Source of the DNA: Bdellovibrionaceae bacterium UBA6502
GTDB lineage: Bacteria > Bdellovibrionota > Bdellovibrionia > Bdellovibrionales > UBA840
DNA: 64,000 nucleotides
Direction of reading: 5' to 3'
NCBI GenBank assembly: GCA_002436415.1
Contig: DJMA01000055.1
Location: 1-64,000 of the forward strand
The notes beneath the pieces are model-generated. The model searched no databases, had not been told where the DNA came from, and saw nothing but the letters and a program-made list of their open reading frames with translations. Within the stretch, counting starts at the first letter, position 1; every line of letters begins with the position of its first letter. Both the position numbers and the translations under genes were made by a program. This document shows positions 16,561-25,789 of this stretch, piece after piece.

Positions 16561-17928
16561 TTAGCTAAGCTCTTTTTTCAAACAATCACCAAGTCGATCC
16601 GCATAAGCTTCAATCTTGTCTAGACTTGGTCCTTCCACTAAAACTCGAACTAAGGCTTCCGTACCTGAATAGCGAACAATCACTCGACCTTCTTTGTCTA
16701 GCTCTTGTTCGACAAATTCCAATTCTTTTTGGAATGATAAAATCTCCTCTAAAGGAGGCTTTGATTTTACTTTAACATTTTTCATTACCTGTGGAGTGGT
16801 TTCAAACAAATCACTTAGTTGCGATAGTTTTTTCGACTTTTGCAGCATCACCGCTAAAACATTCAATGCCGCTACGATTCCATCTCCAGTAGTGGAATGC
16901 TCTAAAAAGATGATGTGTCCTGATTGTTCTCCTCCCAAAACAAAACCACCTTCACGCATTCTCTCTACCACATACTTATCACCAACATCGGTTTGTTCCA
17001 CATTGATGCCATTTTTTTCAAAAAAGCGAAACAATCCAAAGTTGCTCATTTTCGTACAAACCACAGTGTTTTTATCTAGCTTACCCTGTTCTTTTAAGTG
17101 AATTCCACAAATGGCAAGAATCTTATCACCATTAATGATCTTTCCTTTTTCATCCACTAAAATCACACGATCAGCATCACCATCTAAGCAAATTCCAAGA
17201 TCTGCTCGATACTTAGTTACCGCTTCCGCAGTTGTTTCAGGATACAAAGCTCCGCATTTAAAATTTATATTTGTTCCATTCGGTTGGTTACCCAGCGGGA
17301 TCACTTCAGCACCTAACTCTTCAAACACACTTCTCGCCACTTTATAAGAAGCCCCATTAGCCGTGTCTAAAACAATTCTCACACCGGTTAAATCTTTGCT
17401 CAAAGGAAAACTATCTTTGGCAAAAACAACGTATCGGCCGGTACTATCTTCGATTCTTTTACTGCGCCCTACTTGCTCTGCAGGAGGCAACATCTCACTC
17501 ATAGATTCTAGAGAAACCAATCTTTCAATGGTTTCTTCTTGTTTTTTAGAAATTTTAAATCCATCTGAACCGAAAATTTTAATCCCATTATCCTGGTAAG
17601 GATTGTGGGAAGCAGAGATCACAATCCCCGCATCAGCACGCATATTTTGCGCTAAGAATCCAATTCCTGGTGTTGGCAGAGGACCAACTAATTGCACATG
17701 CACTCCTGCCGAATTTAATCCACTCGCTAGGGCCATCTCAATCATATAACCAGAAAGACGAGTGTCTTTACCAATCAATACTTTGATTTCTTTAGAGTCA
17801 TTAGCCTCTTCACGAAGCATTAATCCCAGAGCCTGACCAACTCGAACTACCACCTCTGGCAACATAGGAAATTGGTTTGAGCGTCCACGAATTCCGTCGG
17901 TACCAAATAATTTTTTAATCGAAGACAT
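16561..17928 (-). CDS. glmM: Phosphoglucosamine mutase
   Basis: 455 residues. GlmM converts glucosamine-6-phosphate to glucosamine-1-phosphate for UDP-GlcNAc, peptidoglycan and LPS. Visible motifs are FGTDGIRG at the start, the phosphoserine loop VISASHNP (Ser107), the Mg-binding LDGDADR, the sugar loop GGEQSGH and the phosphate loop RYSGTEALVRV. The start codon shares one base with the stop of the YbbR gene (TAATG), so translation is coupled. In Firmicutes the product is a partner and inhibitor target of CdaA; the same order here suggests that c-di-AMP and cell-wall precursor control are linked in this organism too. Confidence 0.97.
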   Translation of the reverse strand: MSSIKKLFGTDGIRGRSNQFPMLPEVVVRVGQALGLMLREEANDSKEIKVLIGKDTRLSGYMIEMALASGLNSAGVHVQLVGPLPTPGIGFLAQNMRADAGIVISASHNPYQDNGIKIFGSDGFKISKKQEETIERLVSLESMSEMLPPAEQVGRSKRIEDSTGRYVVFAKDSFPLSKDLTGVRIVLDTANGASYKVARSVFEELGAEVIPLGNQPNGTNINFKCGALYPETTAEAVTKYRADLGICLDGDADRVILVDEKGKIINGDKILAICGIHLKEQGKLDKNTVVCTKMSNFGLFRFFEKNGINVEQTDVGDKYVVERMREGGFVLGGEQSGHIIFLEHSTTGDGIVAALNVLAVMLQKSKKLSQLSDLFETTPQVMKNVKVKSKPPLEEILSFQKELEFVEQELDKEGRVIVRYSGTEALVRVLVEGPSLDKIEAYADRLGDCLKKELS

Positions 17929-18335
17929 TACTTCCCCTTCTCTTCATTGCTCCGTACAACTAAGCGAATTTCTCTAGGAGTCATTGATAACACTCTGAGG
18001 CCATTTGGCAAGATCAAACTCTTGGGACGTACTCGAATTCGACGAATCCCAGGATGATCGATCAATTGGCCTAAAACTAATGCATCATTTTCTAAAATAA
18101 ATTTACGAATTAACTTCGGAGGACCTTTTACTTTCACCTTAACAACATCGTAACTTGCCTCTGTAATCTCTAAACCAGAAACCAATCCTGCAAACTCCAC
18201 TTTCAAATTAATGTCTTCTGTCTGGTGACCCCGCCCTAAAACCAAAAGCCAAATCAAAGCGGTAATTAAAAGAGCCATTATTTTATAAGAAATGTTTTTC
18301 ACTAAGAAATGCCAAAGGCCTGCAAGGAACTTCAT
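17928..18335 (-). CDS. YbbR-domain membrane protein (CdaR-like)
   Basis: 135 residues with one N-terminal transmembrane helix (IMALLITALIWLLVLG) and a single YbbR-like domain outside the membrane (LKVEFAGLVSGLEI, VVKVKVKGPPKLI, IRVRPKSLILPNG, LRVLSMTPREIRLVV). Firmicute CdaR proteins carry three to four such domains and regulate CdaA; this one is minimal. It lies three bases after cdaA and is coupled to glmM, matching the classical cdaA-cdaR-glmM order. A regulatory role on CdaA is inferred from family and position. Confidence 0.85.
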   Translation of the reverse strand: MKFLAGLWHFLVKNISYKIMALLITALIWLLVLGRGHQTEDINLKVEFAGLVSGLEITEASYDVVKVKVKGPPKLIRKFILENDALVLGQLIDHPGIRRIRVRPKSLILPNGLRVLSMTPREIRLVVRSNEEKGK

Positions 18336-18338
18336 AGG

Positions 18339-19148
18339 CTATACCCTCACATCTTTTGCTTTTTGAATGTCTACATTAAAACTGTCATAAAGTGTTCTAC
18401 GTAAACTAGCCAGATCTAAATCAGTGGTTAGTCCACCATGTTCTGCCACAGTGATGGAACGATTTTCTTCCGAAACAACTATGACCAAGGCATCTGTTTC
18501 TTCAGTCACTCCTAAAGCAGCACGGTGCCTTGTGCCCAATCGCTTTGATATGTTTGAGTTTTTCGATAATGGTAAAAAGCAACCTGCACTACGAATACGA
18601 CCACCTTTGATAATCAAAGCACCGTCATGCAAAGGGCTAGAAGTCATAAACAAAGAGTCTATCAACTCCGCTACAACCTCGGCGTCCATAGCCACACCAC
18701 GTTCAATAAAGTTATCTAAACCCACTTCTTTTTCTAGAACAATTAGAGCTCCAGTTCCAGCCGATGAAAGAAGTTTCACCGACTTGATGATCTCTTCCAT
18801 TACCTTAGCTTCTTGGTTAATACCAACACCTAAGAAAAAAGGATTTCGCCCAATTAAAGCTAGAGCTCTACGAATTTCTCCTTGAAATAAAATGACGATC
18901 ACTAAAAGTAAATTTTCGAAAAACTGTTGCAGCACCCAGTTTAGAGTGTCGAACTGCTGCCAAATACTAATGAAATAAGCGGAAGCTACAATACCAAGAC
19001 CGGCAAGCATCTGCACAGCCCCTGTTCCTCGAATGAACAGAAGGGCTCTGTAAACCAGAACCCAAACTAAGATAATGTCTACCAGGTCCATCCATCCTAG
19101 ATGGGGCCAGATATTTAAAATGTTGGACACCCAAGCATCAAAATTCAA
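18339..19148 (-). CDS. cdaA: Diadenylate cyclase, c-di-AMP synthase
   Basis: 269 residues. Three N-terminal membrane helices (about 20-40, 46-62, 74-90) precede a DAC domain. The two catalytic signatures are intact: DGA at 175-177 (SPLHDGALII) and RHR at 207-209 (LGTRHRAALG). The enzyme joins two ATP into cyclic di-AMP, which controls potassium/osmolyte balance and wall homeostasis in known systems. It is preceded by ftsH (33-base gap) and followed by ybbR and glmM. I see no c-di-AMP phosphodiesterase (GdpP/PgpH) in the window. Confidence 0.95.
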   Translation of the reverse strand: MNFDAWVSNILNIWPHLGWMDLVDIILVWVLVYRALLFIRGTGAVQMLAGLGIVASAYFISIWQQFDTLNWVLQQFFENLLLVIVILFQGEIRRALALIGRNPFFLGVGINQEAKVMEEIIKSVKLLSSAGTGALIVLEKEVGLDNFIERGVAMDAEVVAELIDSLFMTSSPLHDGALIIKGGRIRSAGCFLPLSKNSNISKRLGTRHRAALGVTEETDALVIVVSEENRSITVAEHGGLTTDLDLASLRRTLYDSFNVDIQKAKDVRV

Positions 19149-19181
19149 AGCTGCAAATCCTATGAGCGATAAATATTTATA

Positions 19182-21176
19182 TTAAGCCATTACAGGGTCA
19201 GAACCACCAATTTTGTCGTCCCCTTCTTCAGCCTTCTTCTTTTTCTCTTCTTCTTCTTTTCTTTCTTTTTCAGCCAGTTTCTCAGCAGAAGCTTTGTCTT
19301 CTTCTTTAAGACCTGATTCACGAATGCTACGCGCTTGCTTCAAATCCTCAAGACTAGCACCTTCACAAATCTTATCCACTTCACGACCGTCAATGGTTTC
19401 AAACTCTAAAAGAGCTTGGGCAATCACCTCTAATTTATCGCGATCTTCCACCATAATACGACGAGCTTCGCCTAAACCAGCATCAATAAAAGCTCTCACT
19501 TCTTCGTCGATCTCGTTAGCAACTCGATCTGAATAAACTCCTTCTGGTTGACCAGAGTGGTTCATCCCTAAAAACACAGGACCGTTATCTCGTTCATAAG
19601 CTAGAGGCCCAAGCTTTTCACTCATCCCCCATTCACAAACCATTTTACGAGCAATGTCTGTGGCTTTCATAATATCATTCGAAGCACCGCTAGTGATCTC
19701 GTTAAAAACAACTTCTTCTGCAACACGACCACCAAAAAGGTAAGCTAACATTGCGAGCGCTTTTGACTTTGAGTAGTTTAATCGATCCTCTTCTGGCTGG
19801 ATTTGAGTAACACCCAAAGCCATTCCACGAGGTACGATACTTACTTTTCCAATTGGATCACCGTCCTTTACACGAACAGCTACTAATGTGTGCCCTGCCT
19901 CATGGTAAGCTGTGATCTTACGATCCTCAGCGCTGATTACCATAGACTTTCTCTCTGCACCCATTTGTACTTTATCTTTTGCTCTTTCAAAGTCATCCAT
20001 ATCCAATTGACTTTTTGCAGAGCGAGCCGCCATTAAAGCCGCTTCGTTCACAAGGTTTTCAAGGTCCGCACCGGTAAAACCAGGAGTTGCTTTAGCAACC
20101 TTTTGCAGATCCACTTCTTGTGACAAAGGTGTCTTGCGAGAATGAACTTTTAAAATCATCTCACGACCTTTTACATCTGGCTTTCCAACCATTACACGAC
20201 GATCAAAACGACCTGGACGCATTAAAGCTGGATCTAAAATATCTGGGCGGTTTGTAGCAGCGATTAAGATCACTCCATCAGTACTTTCAAAACCATCCAT
20301 TTCAACCAATAACTGATCTAAAGTTTGCTCTCTCTCATCATGTCCACCACCCATTCCGGCACCACGATGTCTACCAACAGCATCAATCTCATCGATAAAA
20401 ATGATACAAGGAGCATTCTTCTTTCCTTGCTCAAAAAGATCTCTTACACGGCTGGCACCAACACCAACAAACATCTCCACGAAGTCAGAACCCGAAATAC
20501 TATAAAAAGGAACCCCTGCTTCACCCGCTACTGCACGAGCAAGTAAAGTCTTACCTGTACCTGGGTTACCCGCTAGCAAAACACCTTTAGGAATACGCCC
20601 ACCAAGACGAGTGTATTTTTTAGGCTCTTTTAAGAAATCTACAACTTCTTCTAGTTCTTCCTTAGCCTCTTCCACTCCAGCTACATCATTAAATGTAACT
20701 TTGTTTTTGTTTTCAGTTAACAAACGAGCACGACTTTTACCAAAGCTCATGGCCTTACCACCACCGGCTTGTAGCTGTCTCATGAAAAACAAAACCATTC
20801 CAAGAATGAAAAGCATTGGCAACCAAGACACAAACAAAGTTGTTAAGAAAGAGGTGTTCTCTTTTTTCTCATACTTTACAGCAACGTCTTTAGCCTCTAA
20901 GCGTTTAAAAACGTCAAAGCTAGTTTCACCGGGGATCATAATCTTCCCGTCACCAAACTTAGCCTTTCCTTCGTCATTAAACTTAACGAGTAGTTCTTCT
21001 TTTTCTTTGTCGATCGTTACTTCTTTTACTAAGCCGTCTTCAACCGCTTGAGTGAATGTAGAAAAAGTAAAGTCCTTGATTTCATTTTGCGCACGTTGCT
21101 CATATGCTTGAAAAACGATCAAAGCTCCAATAATTATAAAAGCCCATAGGGCGAGAGTTTTTTGGCTTGATTTCAT
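19182..21176 (-). CDS. ftsH: ATP-dependent zinc metalloprotease FtsH
   Basis: About 664 residues from the ATG at 21176, which has AAGGA about seven bases upstream; a longer frame to 21245 lacks support. Order: first membrane helix (LALWAFIIIGALIVF), periplasmic loop, second helix, AAA domain with Walker A AGNPGTGKT and Walker B IIFIDEIDAVG, SRH region with RPGRFDRR, and peptidase domain with zinc motif HEAGH. The C-terminal tail is highly charged and Lys/Glu rich. FtsH degrades misassembled membrane proteins and regulators such as LpxC. It follows tilS after 108 bases, the longest gap in this run, so an internal promoter is possible. Confidence 0.97.
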   Translation of the reverse strand: MKSSQKTLALWAFIIIGALIVFQAYEQRAQNEIKDFTFSTFTQAVEDGLVKEVTIDKEKEELLVKFNDEGKAKFGDGKIMIPGETSFDVFKRLEAKDVAVKYEKKENTSFLTTLFVSWLPMLFILGMVLFFMRQLQAGGGKAMSFGKSRARLLTENKNKVTFNDVAGVEEAKEELEEVVDFLKEPKKYTRLGGRIPKGVLLAGNPGTGKTLLARAVAGEAGVPFYSISGSDFVEMFVGVGASRVRDLFEQGKKNAPCIIFIDEIDAVGRHRGAGMGGGHDEREQTLDQLLVEMDGFESTDGVILIAATNRPDILDPALMRPGRFDRRVMVGKPDVKGREMILKVHSRKTPLSQEVDLQKVAKATPGFTGADLENLVNEAALMAARSAKSQLDMDDFERAKDKVQMGAERKSMVISAEDRKITAYHEAGHTLVAVRVKDGDPIGKVSIVPRGMALGVTQIQPEEDRLNYSKSKALAMLAYLFGGRVAEEVVFNEITSGASNDIMKATDIARKMVCEWGMSEKLGPLAYERDNGPVFLGMNHSGQPEGVYSDRVANEIDEEVRAFIDAGLGEARRIMVEDRDKLEVIAQALLEFETIDGREVDKICEGASLEDLKQARSIRESGLKEEDKASAEKLAEKERKEEEEKKKKAEEGDDKIGGSDPVMA

Positions 21177-21284
21177 TCCCCTGTCCTTTCCGGTGTGCGG
21201 GTTTATCAGTTCATAATAGCAGCCTGAAGGCCTCTGAACAAGCAAGCAGAATTTGCCTAGTTCTTTTGTAGGAGTTTAAAAATC

Positions 21285-22247
21285 TTATTTTTTCCTGCAG
21301 ACATAGGCTCGTTTTGAATCGACCACCCAGTCTACTCCCATTAGTCTTAATCTGGTGTCATTTTGTAGAGTGTCAAGCCTACGCACCAGTTCTTTTAGTT
21401 GATTTTTTTGAAAGGAAAAATGCTCTAAATCATACAAATAATTAGCAAAAACTTGTTGTTTCTGCGTATCGGATAAACAAAGGATGCCTACTAAATCTAC
21501 GCCATTGGCATCATAATAATTTTTTACCCATAAATGATTGCCTGAATTTTCCGCTAAAAGATTTAGACTTCTGGCAAGACTAGCTAAACTCCCCTCTCGA
21601 TAAGAATCTAGTCGAGGCAAAAAGTCCAAGCGTAGCCAATTTCGTAAATAACTCATATCCTCATTGCTTGGATCTGAGAGATATTTTATTTCCATTTTTT
21701 TTGCGTAATTCTCAATCTGATGCAGTGAAGTTTCTAAAAAAGGTCGAAAGCGATTTCCTGAGAACATTTCCATCGCACTGATGCCTTTATCACTAGTGCC
21801 TCGAATTAAGCGAATCATTCGCGTCTCTAGCAAGTCATCCTGATGATGGGCCGTTACTAAAATTTCGTTTTGCCCCAAGACCTTCTCCAAAAACTTGTAA
21901 CGAAAATCTCGAAAGTCTTCTTCGGAACCTAAAACTTTATCAGGAAGATCATCAGGATAGTTAGAGACAAAGCCTAAACTAAAATCTTGCGCAGTTTTTT
22001 TTACCAAATCATAGCAGCGATCTCTATAATCACTTTCGCCTTGTTTGCCATGATGAACATAACAAACTCGAATTTTTAAATCTCTTTTATCAGAAACTCT
22101 ATGTAAAGATTTAAGAAGTGCCATGGAGTCCATTCCTCCCGACACAGCTAACAATAGATTGGCATTACCAAGGTATTTATCTACACACTTTATTAAATCC
22201 ATCTCAAAAGGATCTAAATAAACGCTAGATTTCTCACTATTACTCAT
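21285..22247 (-). CDS. tilS: tRNA(Ile)-lysidine synthase
   Basis: 320 residues, the short form without the extended C-terminal domains of the E. coli enzyme. The PP-loop LAVSGGMDSMALL binds ATP. The segments VCYVHHGKQGESDYRD, TAHHQDDLLETRMIRLIRGT and LSDPSNEDMSYLRNWLR match the N-type PP-loop family that modifies C34 of tRNA-Ile(CAU) to lysidine. It overlaps the upstream rhodanese gene by 4 bases (ATGA). tilS next to ftsH is a familiar order in Firmicutes. Essential in nearly all bacteria. Confidence 0.93.
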   Translation of the reverse strand: MSNSEKSSVYLDPFEMDLIKCVDKYLGNANLLLAVSGGMDSMALLKSLHRVSDKRDLKIRVCYVHHGKQGESDYRDRCYDLVKKTAQDFSLGFVSNYPDDLPDKVLGSEEDFRDFRYKFLEKVLGQNEILVTAHHQDDLLETRMIRLIRGTSDKGISAMEMFSGNRFRPFLETSLHQIENYAKKMEIKYLSDPSNEDMSYLRNWLRLDFLPRLDSYREGSLASLARSLNLLAENSGNHLWVKNYYDANGVDLVGILCLSDTQKQQVFANYLYDLEHFSFQKNQLKELVRRLDTLQNDTRLRLMGVDWVVDSKRAYVCRKK

Positions 22248-23083
22248 TGCAAATAAATACCCGCATTAGAAAATCCCATTTCTCTGAGAACCATACACGC
22301 CACAGCCGCATGACCAGGCTTTGCGCCATAGCATAAAATTCTTTTCTCCGGTCGCAAACCAACATTGATTAAAGATTCAAATATTTTAGAATTTGGTCTT
22401 GAGTTAGCATCGATAAACTCACGCCAAGGTATATTTACTCTAGGAATATCGCTTAATGTGCTAAGACTTGAGTTTAAATAAGTCTGAGCATCGCGGGTAT
22501 CAACGATCAAGGTGTTCTCACTGTTTAAATCATTGTTTTTGCGAATTGCATTTAAACTCTGGTCGTCCATGATTAAATTATCAACTAATTTTGGCTTCCA
22601 AATTTTTTCAGACTTTGGAAGAATTGGAATCACATTTCCCTCTTTAAAGGACATCGAACCAGGGTCCAGAGCAATCACCTTCTCCACACCTAAGTATTCA
22701 AGATAAAGAGCCAGTAACCACTCCTCACCATCACCATCAATACCACGCCCTATGCTAATCACTGGTGTATGCTGGGCAATTCCGTAGCGAGAAAACCTAC
22801 GAGCATTAAAAAAATGCTTTGTGGTAAAAGCAACTTTCGCTGACTTTGAATCCAGTGAAAAGAAATCCTCTGGATTCATGTGATAAGCTTTTTCTATATG
22901 GCTTAATTGGTATAAAAAAAACGGCCTAGCATCCAAATAGATGCTGTCTTCTGCGATCACAGGTTTTTTGGCCAAGTCTTTGATTTTTTGCATTTGCCAA
23001 GCGGGAATTTCAAACTCTTCACGCAGCCTTGTTTCGGTGCTAGTGCAACCAATAAAAAACAATAATGCGATCAATAGTTTCAT
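22244..23083 (-). CDS. Rhodanese-like lipoprotein, probable tandem rhodanese fold
   Basis: 279 residues. The N-terminus is a lipoprotein signal with Cys13 (LFFIGCTST). Two rhodanese-like halves follow: the first starts YLDARPFF and lacks a clear active Cys, the second contains LIVDTRDAQTY and an active-site-like loop ILCYGAKPGHAA. Rhodaneses transfer sulfane sulfur; an envelope-anchored one would act on periplasmic thiols or cyanide. It is translationally coupled to tilS and 8 bases after lysS, an odd place for an exported protein inside a translation gene run. Function beyond the fold is not known. Confidence 0.78.
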   Translation of the reverse strand: MKLLIALLFFIGCTSTETRLREEFEIPAWQMQKIKDLAKKPVIAEDSIYLDARPFFLYQLSHIEKAYHMNPEDFFSLDSKSAKVAFTTKHFFNARRFSRYGIAQHTPVISIGRGIDGDGEEWLLALYLEYLGVEKVIALDPGSMSFKEGNVIPILPKSEKIWKPKLVDNLIMDDQSLNAIRKNNDLNSENTLIVDTRDAQTYLNSSLSTLSDIPRVNIPWREFIDANSRPNSKIFESLINVGLRPEKRILCYGAKPGHAAVACMVLREMGFSNAGIYLQ

Positions 23084-23091
23084 AAATACCT

Positions 23092-24573
23092 CTAGGCTTG
23101 TGGACGTAAAGTTGGGAACAAAATAATGTCCCTAATACTCGGGCGATCGGTAAGAAGCATAACCACACGCTCAATACCAAGTCCCAATCCACCGGTTGGT
23201 GGCATTCCAACATCGATGGCATGCATGAAGTCTTCATCCATTGGCTGAGCCTCTTCATTGACAACACGTTGCGCTTCTTGGTCTTTTAAGCGCTCATATT
23301 GATCAATTGGATCATTCAACTCAGAATAAGAGTTCGCTAACTCCATTCCACCGATAAATAACTCAAAACGTTCAACATAGTCTTTTTTCTCTCTATGCAT
23401 CTTGGTCAATGGAGAAATATCCACTGGATAATCCGTAATAAAGGTCGGGTTCCAAAGTTTTTCTTCAGCCACCAACTCGAATAGTTCTGAAATCATCTCA
23501 CCGCGACGACCTGCTTTTTCCAAAGAGGTTCCGATTTTCTTACAAGCAGAAAAAATCTCTTCATCCGACATGGCTTCTACATCCATTTCACCATACTCTT
23601 TAATTGCGTCTACCATACTAAGTCGACGCCAAGGAGTGGTGAAATCCAATTCTTTTCCTTGGTATTCAAATTTAGCAGAGCCTTTTAGTTTTACCGCTAA
23701 ACTTTCCATCAGAGTCTCAACTCTTTCCATTTGATCAAAGTAATCTGTGTAAGCCTCATACCATTCAATCATGGTAAACTCTGGGTTATGCGTACGATCG
23801 ATTCCTTCATTTCTGAAGTTACGATTCATATCATATACCTTTTCCATACCTCCAACGATCAAACGCTTTAGGTAAGTCTCTGGACTAATCTTCATAAACA
23901 ACTGCATATCTAAGGCATTATGGTGAGTCGCAAATGGTTTTGCAGCAGCACCACCGTAGATCGGCTGTAACATTGGAGTTTCAACTTCTAGAAAACCTTG
24001 AGCATCTAGATAGGCACGAATCTCTTTTAAAATTTTAGCACGAGTCTCAAATACCTTTCTAGAATCACTATCCATGATCAAATCTAGATGACGATGTCTA
24101 TACTTAAGCTCGATATCGGCTAGGCCATGGAACTTTTCAGGAAGAGGCTCAATGCTTTTACAAAGCATCTCAATTTTTTGAGTGTGAATACTCACTTCGC
24201 CTTTTTTGGTTTTAAAAGCATAACCTTCTACACCAACGATATCTCCGATATCCATATTAGCAAATACAGCCTTTTCTTCTTCGGAAATCTCTTCTTTCTT
24301 TAAGTAGATTTGCATTTTACCAGTGGTATCTTGAATATTAAAAAATGCAGCCTTACCCATTGGACGTTTAGTCATTACACGACCCGCTACTTTAAAAACC
24401 GCTTCAGGATTTTTTTCACCATCTTCTAGGGAAGCGTATTTTTCCTGTATCTCAGTAGCTAAACCAGTTCTCTCGTATTTATAAGGATACGGATTAATAT
24501 TTAGCTCTCTAAGATTTTGCAGTTTTCTTTTTTTCTCGGCTCTTAATGGGTTGTCTTTCTTTTCGCGACTCAA
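23092..24573 (-). CDS. lysS: Lysyl-tRNA synthetase, class II
   Basis: 493 residues. An OB-fold anticodon-binding domain (AGRVMTKRPMGKAAFFNIQD) leads to the class II core: motif 1 around FLEVETPMLQPIYGGAAAKPF, motif 2 NRNFRNEGIDRTHNPEFTMI and motif 3 GLGLGIERVVMLLTD. The start is TTG at 24573 with GAGGAG seven bases upstream. It charges tRNA-Lys in the cytoplasm. Position between fba and the rhodanese gene, with 29- and 8-base gaps, puts it in the same transcript. Standard length, no oddities. Confidence 0.97.
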   Translation of the reverse strand: MSREKKDNPLRAEKKRKLQNLRELNINPYPYKYERTGLATEIQEKYASLEDGEKNPEAVFKVAGRVMTKRPMGKAAFFNIQDTTGKMQIYLKKEEISEEEKAVFANMDIGDIVGVEGYAFKTKKGEVSIHTQKIEMLCKSIEPLPEKFHGLADIELKYRHRHLDLIMDSDSRKVFETRAKILKEIRAYLDAQGFLEVETPMLQPIYGGAAAKPFATHHNALDMQLFMKISPETYLKRLIVGGMEKVYDMNRNFRNEGIDRTHNPEFTMIEWYEAYTDYFDQMERVETLMESLAVKLKGSAKFEYQGKELDFTTPWRRLSMVDAIKEYGEMDVEAMSDEEIFSACKKIGTSLEKAGRRGEMISELFELVAEEKLWNPTFITDYPVDISPLTKMHREKKDYVERFELFIGGMELANSYSELNDPIDQYERLKDQEAQRVVNEEAQPMDEDFMHAIDVGMPPTGGLGLGIERVVMLLTDRPSIRDIILFPTLRPQA

Positions 24574-24602
24574 AGCTATGCTCCTCTACTAATTTATGTA
24601 AT

Positions 24603-25523
24603 CTACTCTGCAGCTTTAAACGTATCCATTACGTCTTGTAATAATTTGATGGATTCTTCTTTAGGACGCTGGAAAGCATTTCGGCCCATGATACTTCCAA
24701 AAGCACCACCTTTTGCTAACTGCCCAACCTCTTCTAGTAAGTCATCCGTTCCTTTAGCGGCTCCACCTGAAAAAATCACGATGCGACGACCGTCAAATGA
24801 ACTCTGAATTACGTGACGAATGCGGTCTTCCATTGTCTCTACAGGAATATTAAACTCTTCAAAAACTTTTTTAGCTGCTGCTTGCTCAATATGAGCTGTT
24901 GGTGGTTTAACTTTAATGATGTTTGCACCAAGCTGAGCTGCGATTTGCGCAGCATAGGCAATCACATCAATCCCAGTTTCACCCTCTTTACTTAGGTCTT
25001 CTCCACGAGCGTATGACCATACGATTACAGCAAGACCAGCTTTTTTAGCTTCTTCAGTTAACACAGCAAGTTCTTCATACATTTCTTTACGCGCAGAACT
25101 TCCTGGGTAAATGGTAAAACCGATTCCTGCACAACCTAAACGAAGGGCATTGTCGATACCAGAAGTCACTGCACTAATTGGTGCTTTAACATCAAAAAGA
25201 GTTTCAGAATTATTTACTTTTAAAATCAAAGGAATGTCGCCAGCAAATTCTCTAGCACCAGCTTCTAAGAAACCAAGAGGAGCAGCGTATGCGCTACAAC
25301 CAGATTCAATCGCTAATTGGAAGTGATATCTTGGATCATAACCGGCTGGGTTTTTAGCAAAACTTCTCGCTGGACCGTGCTCAAAACCTTGATCCACTGG
25401 TAGGATAACCATTTTACCCGTTCCTGCAAGACGACCATGATTCATGATTCTTGCCATGTTTGCAAGCACTCCTGGGTTTTCAGATCCGTACCAACTTAAG
25501 ATTTCCTTCACTCTTGGTGTCAT
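24603..25523 (-). CDS. Class I fructose-bisphosphate aldolase (DhnA/FbaB type)
   Basis: 306 residues. The TIM-barrel DhnA-type aldolase shows VILPVDQGFEHGP, GIGFTIYPGSS, VIVWSYARG and NIIKVKPPTAHIEQ, where the Lys of IKVKPP is the expected Schiff-base residue. It cleaves fructose-1,6-bisphosphate into dihydroxyacetone phosphate and glyceraldehyde-3-phosphate, or runs in reverse in gluconeogenesis. It is the first gene of the nine-gene run, so the promoter should lie in the 265 bases upstream (25524-25789), shared with the divergent nfu-type gene. Related phospho-2-dehydro-3-deoxyheptonate-type aldolases are less likely from the motifs. Confidence 0.9.
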   Translation of the reverse strand: MTPRVKEILSWYGSENPGVLANMARIMNHGRLAGTGKMVILPVDQGFEHGPARSFAKNPAGYDPRYHFQLAIESGCSAYAAPLGFLEAGAREFAGDIPLILKVNNSETLFDVKAPISAVTSGIDNALRLGCAGIGFTIYPGSSARKEMYEELAVLTEEAKKAGLAVIVWSYARGEDLSKEGETGIDVIAYAAQIAAQLGANIIKVKPPTAHIEQAAAKKVFEEFNIPVETMEDRIRHVIQSSFDGRRIVIFSGGAAKGTDDLLEEVGQLAKGGAFGSIMGRNAFQRPKEESIKLLQDVMDTFKAAE

Positions 25524-25789
25524 ATTTTACTCCCGTTTGAATTGAGCCCTATCCTATGAATTTGATAGAAATTTTGGGGTCCTTTTGCTGTTAAATGCCC
25601 CGAAACAGTATTTCTATTTAATGGAGAATTCAAGTTTACTTAATTTCTAGCAGTGATTTTGCTTATTTTTTCTCTATTTCTAGCATTGCGGCAAAAGCAT
25701 GTGCTATAAATAAGTTAAAAAAAAGCGGATATATTGCTGAAAAAGCCATGATTTGTTAAATCTGACTTATCGAATGCAAAGGAAATAAA

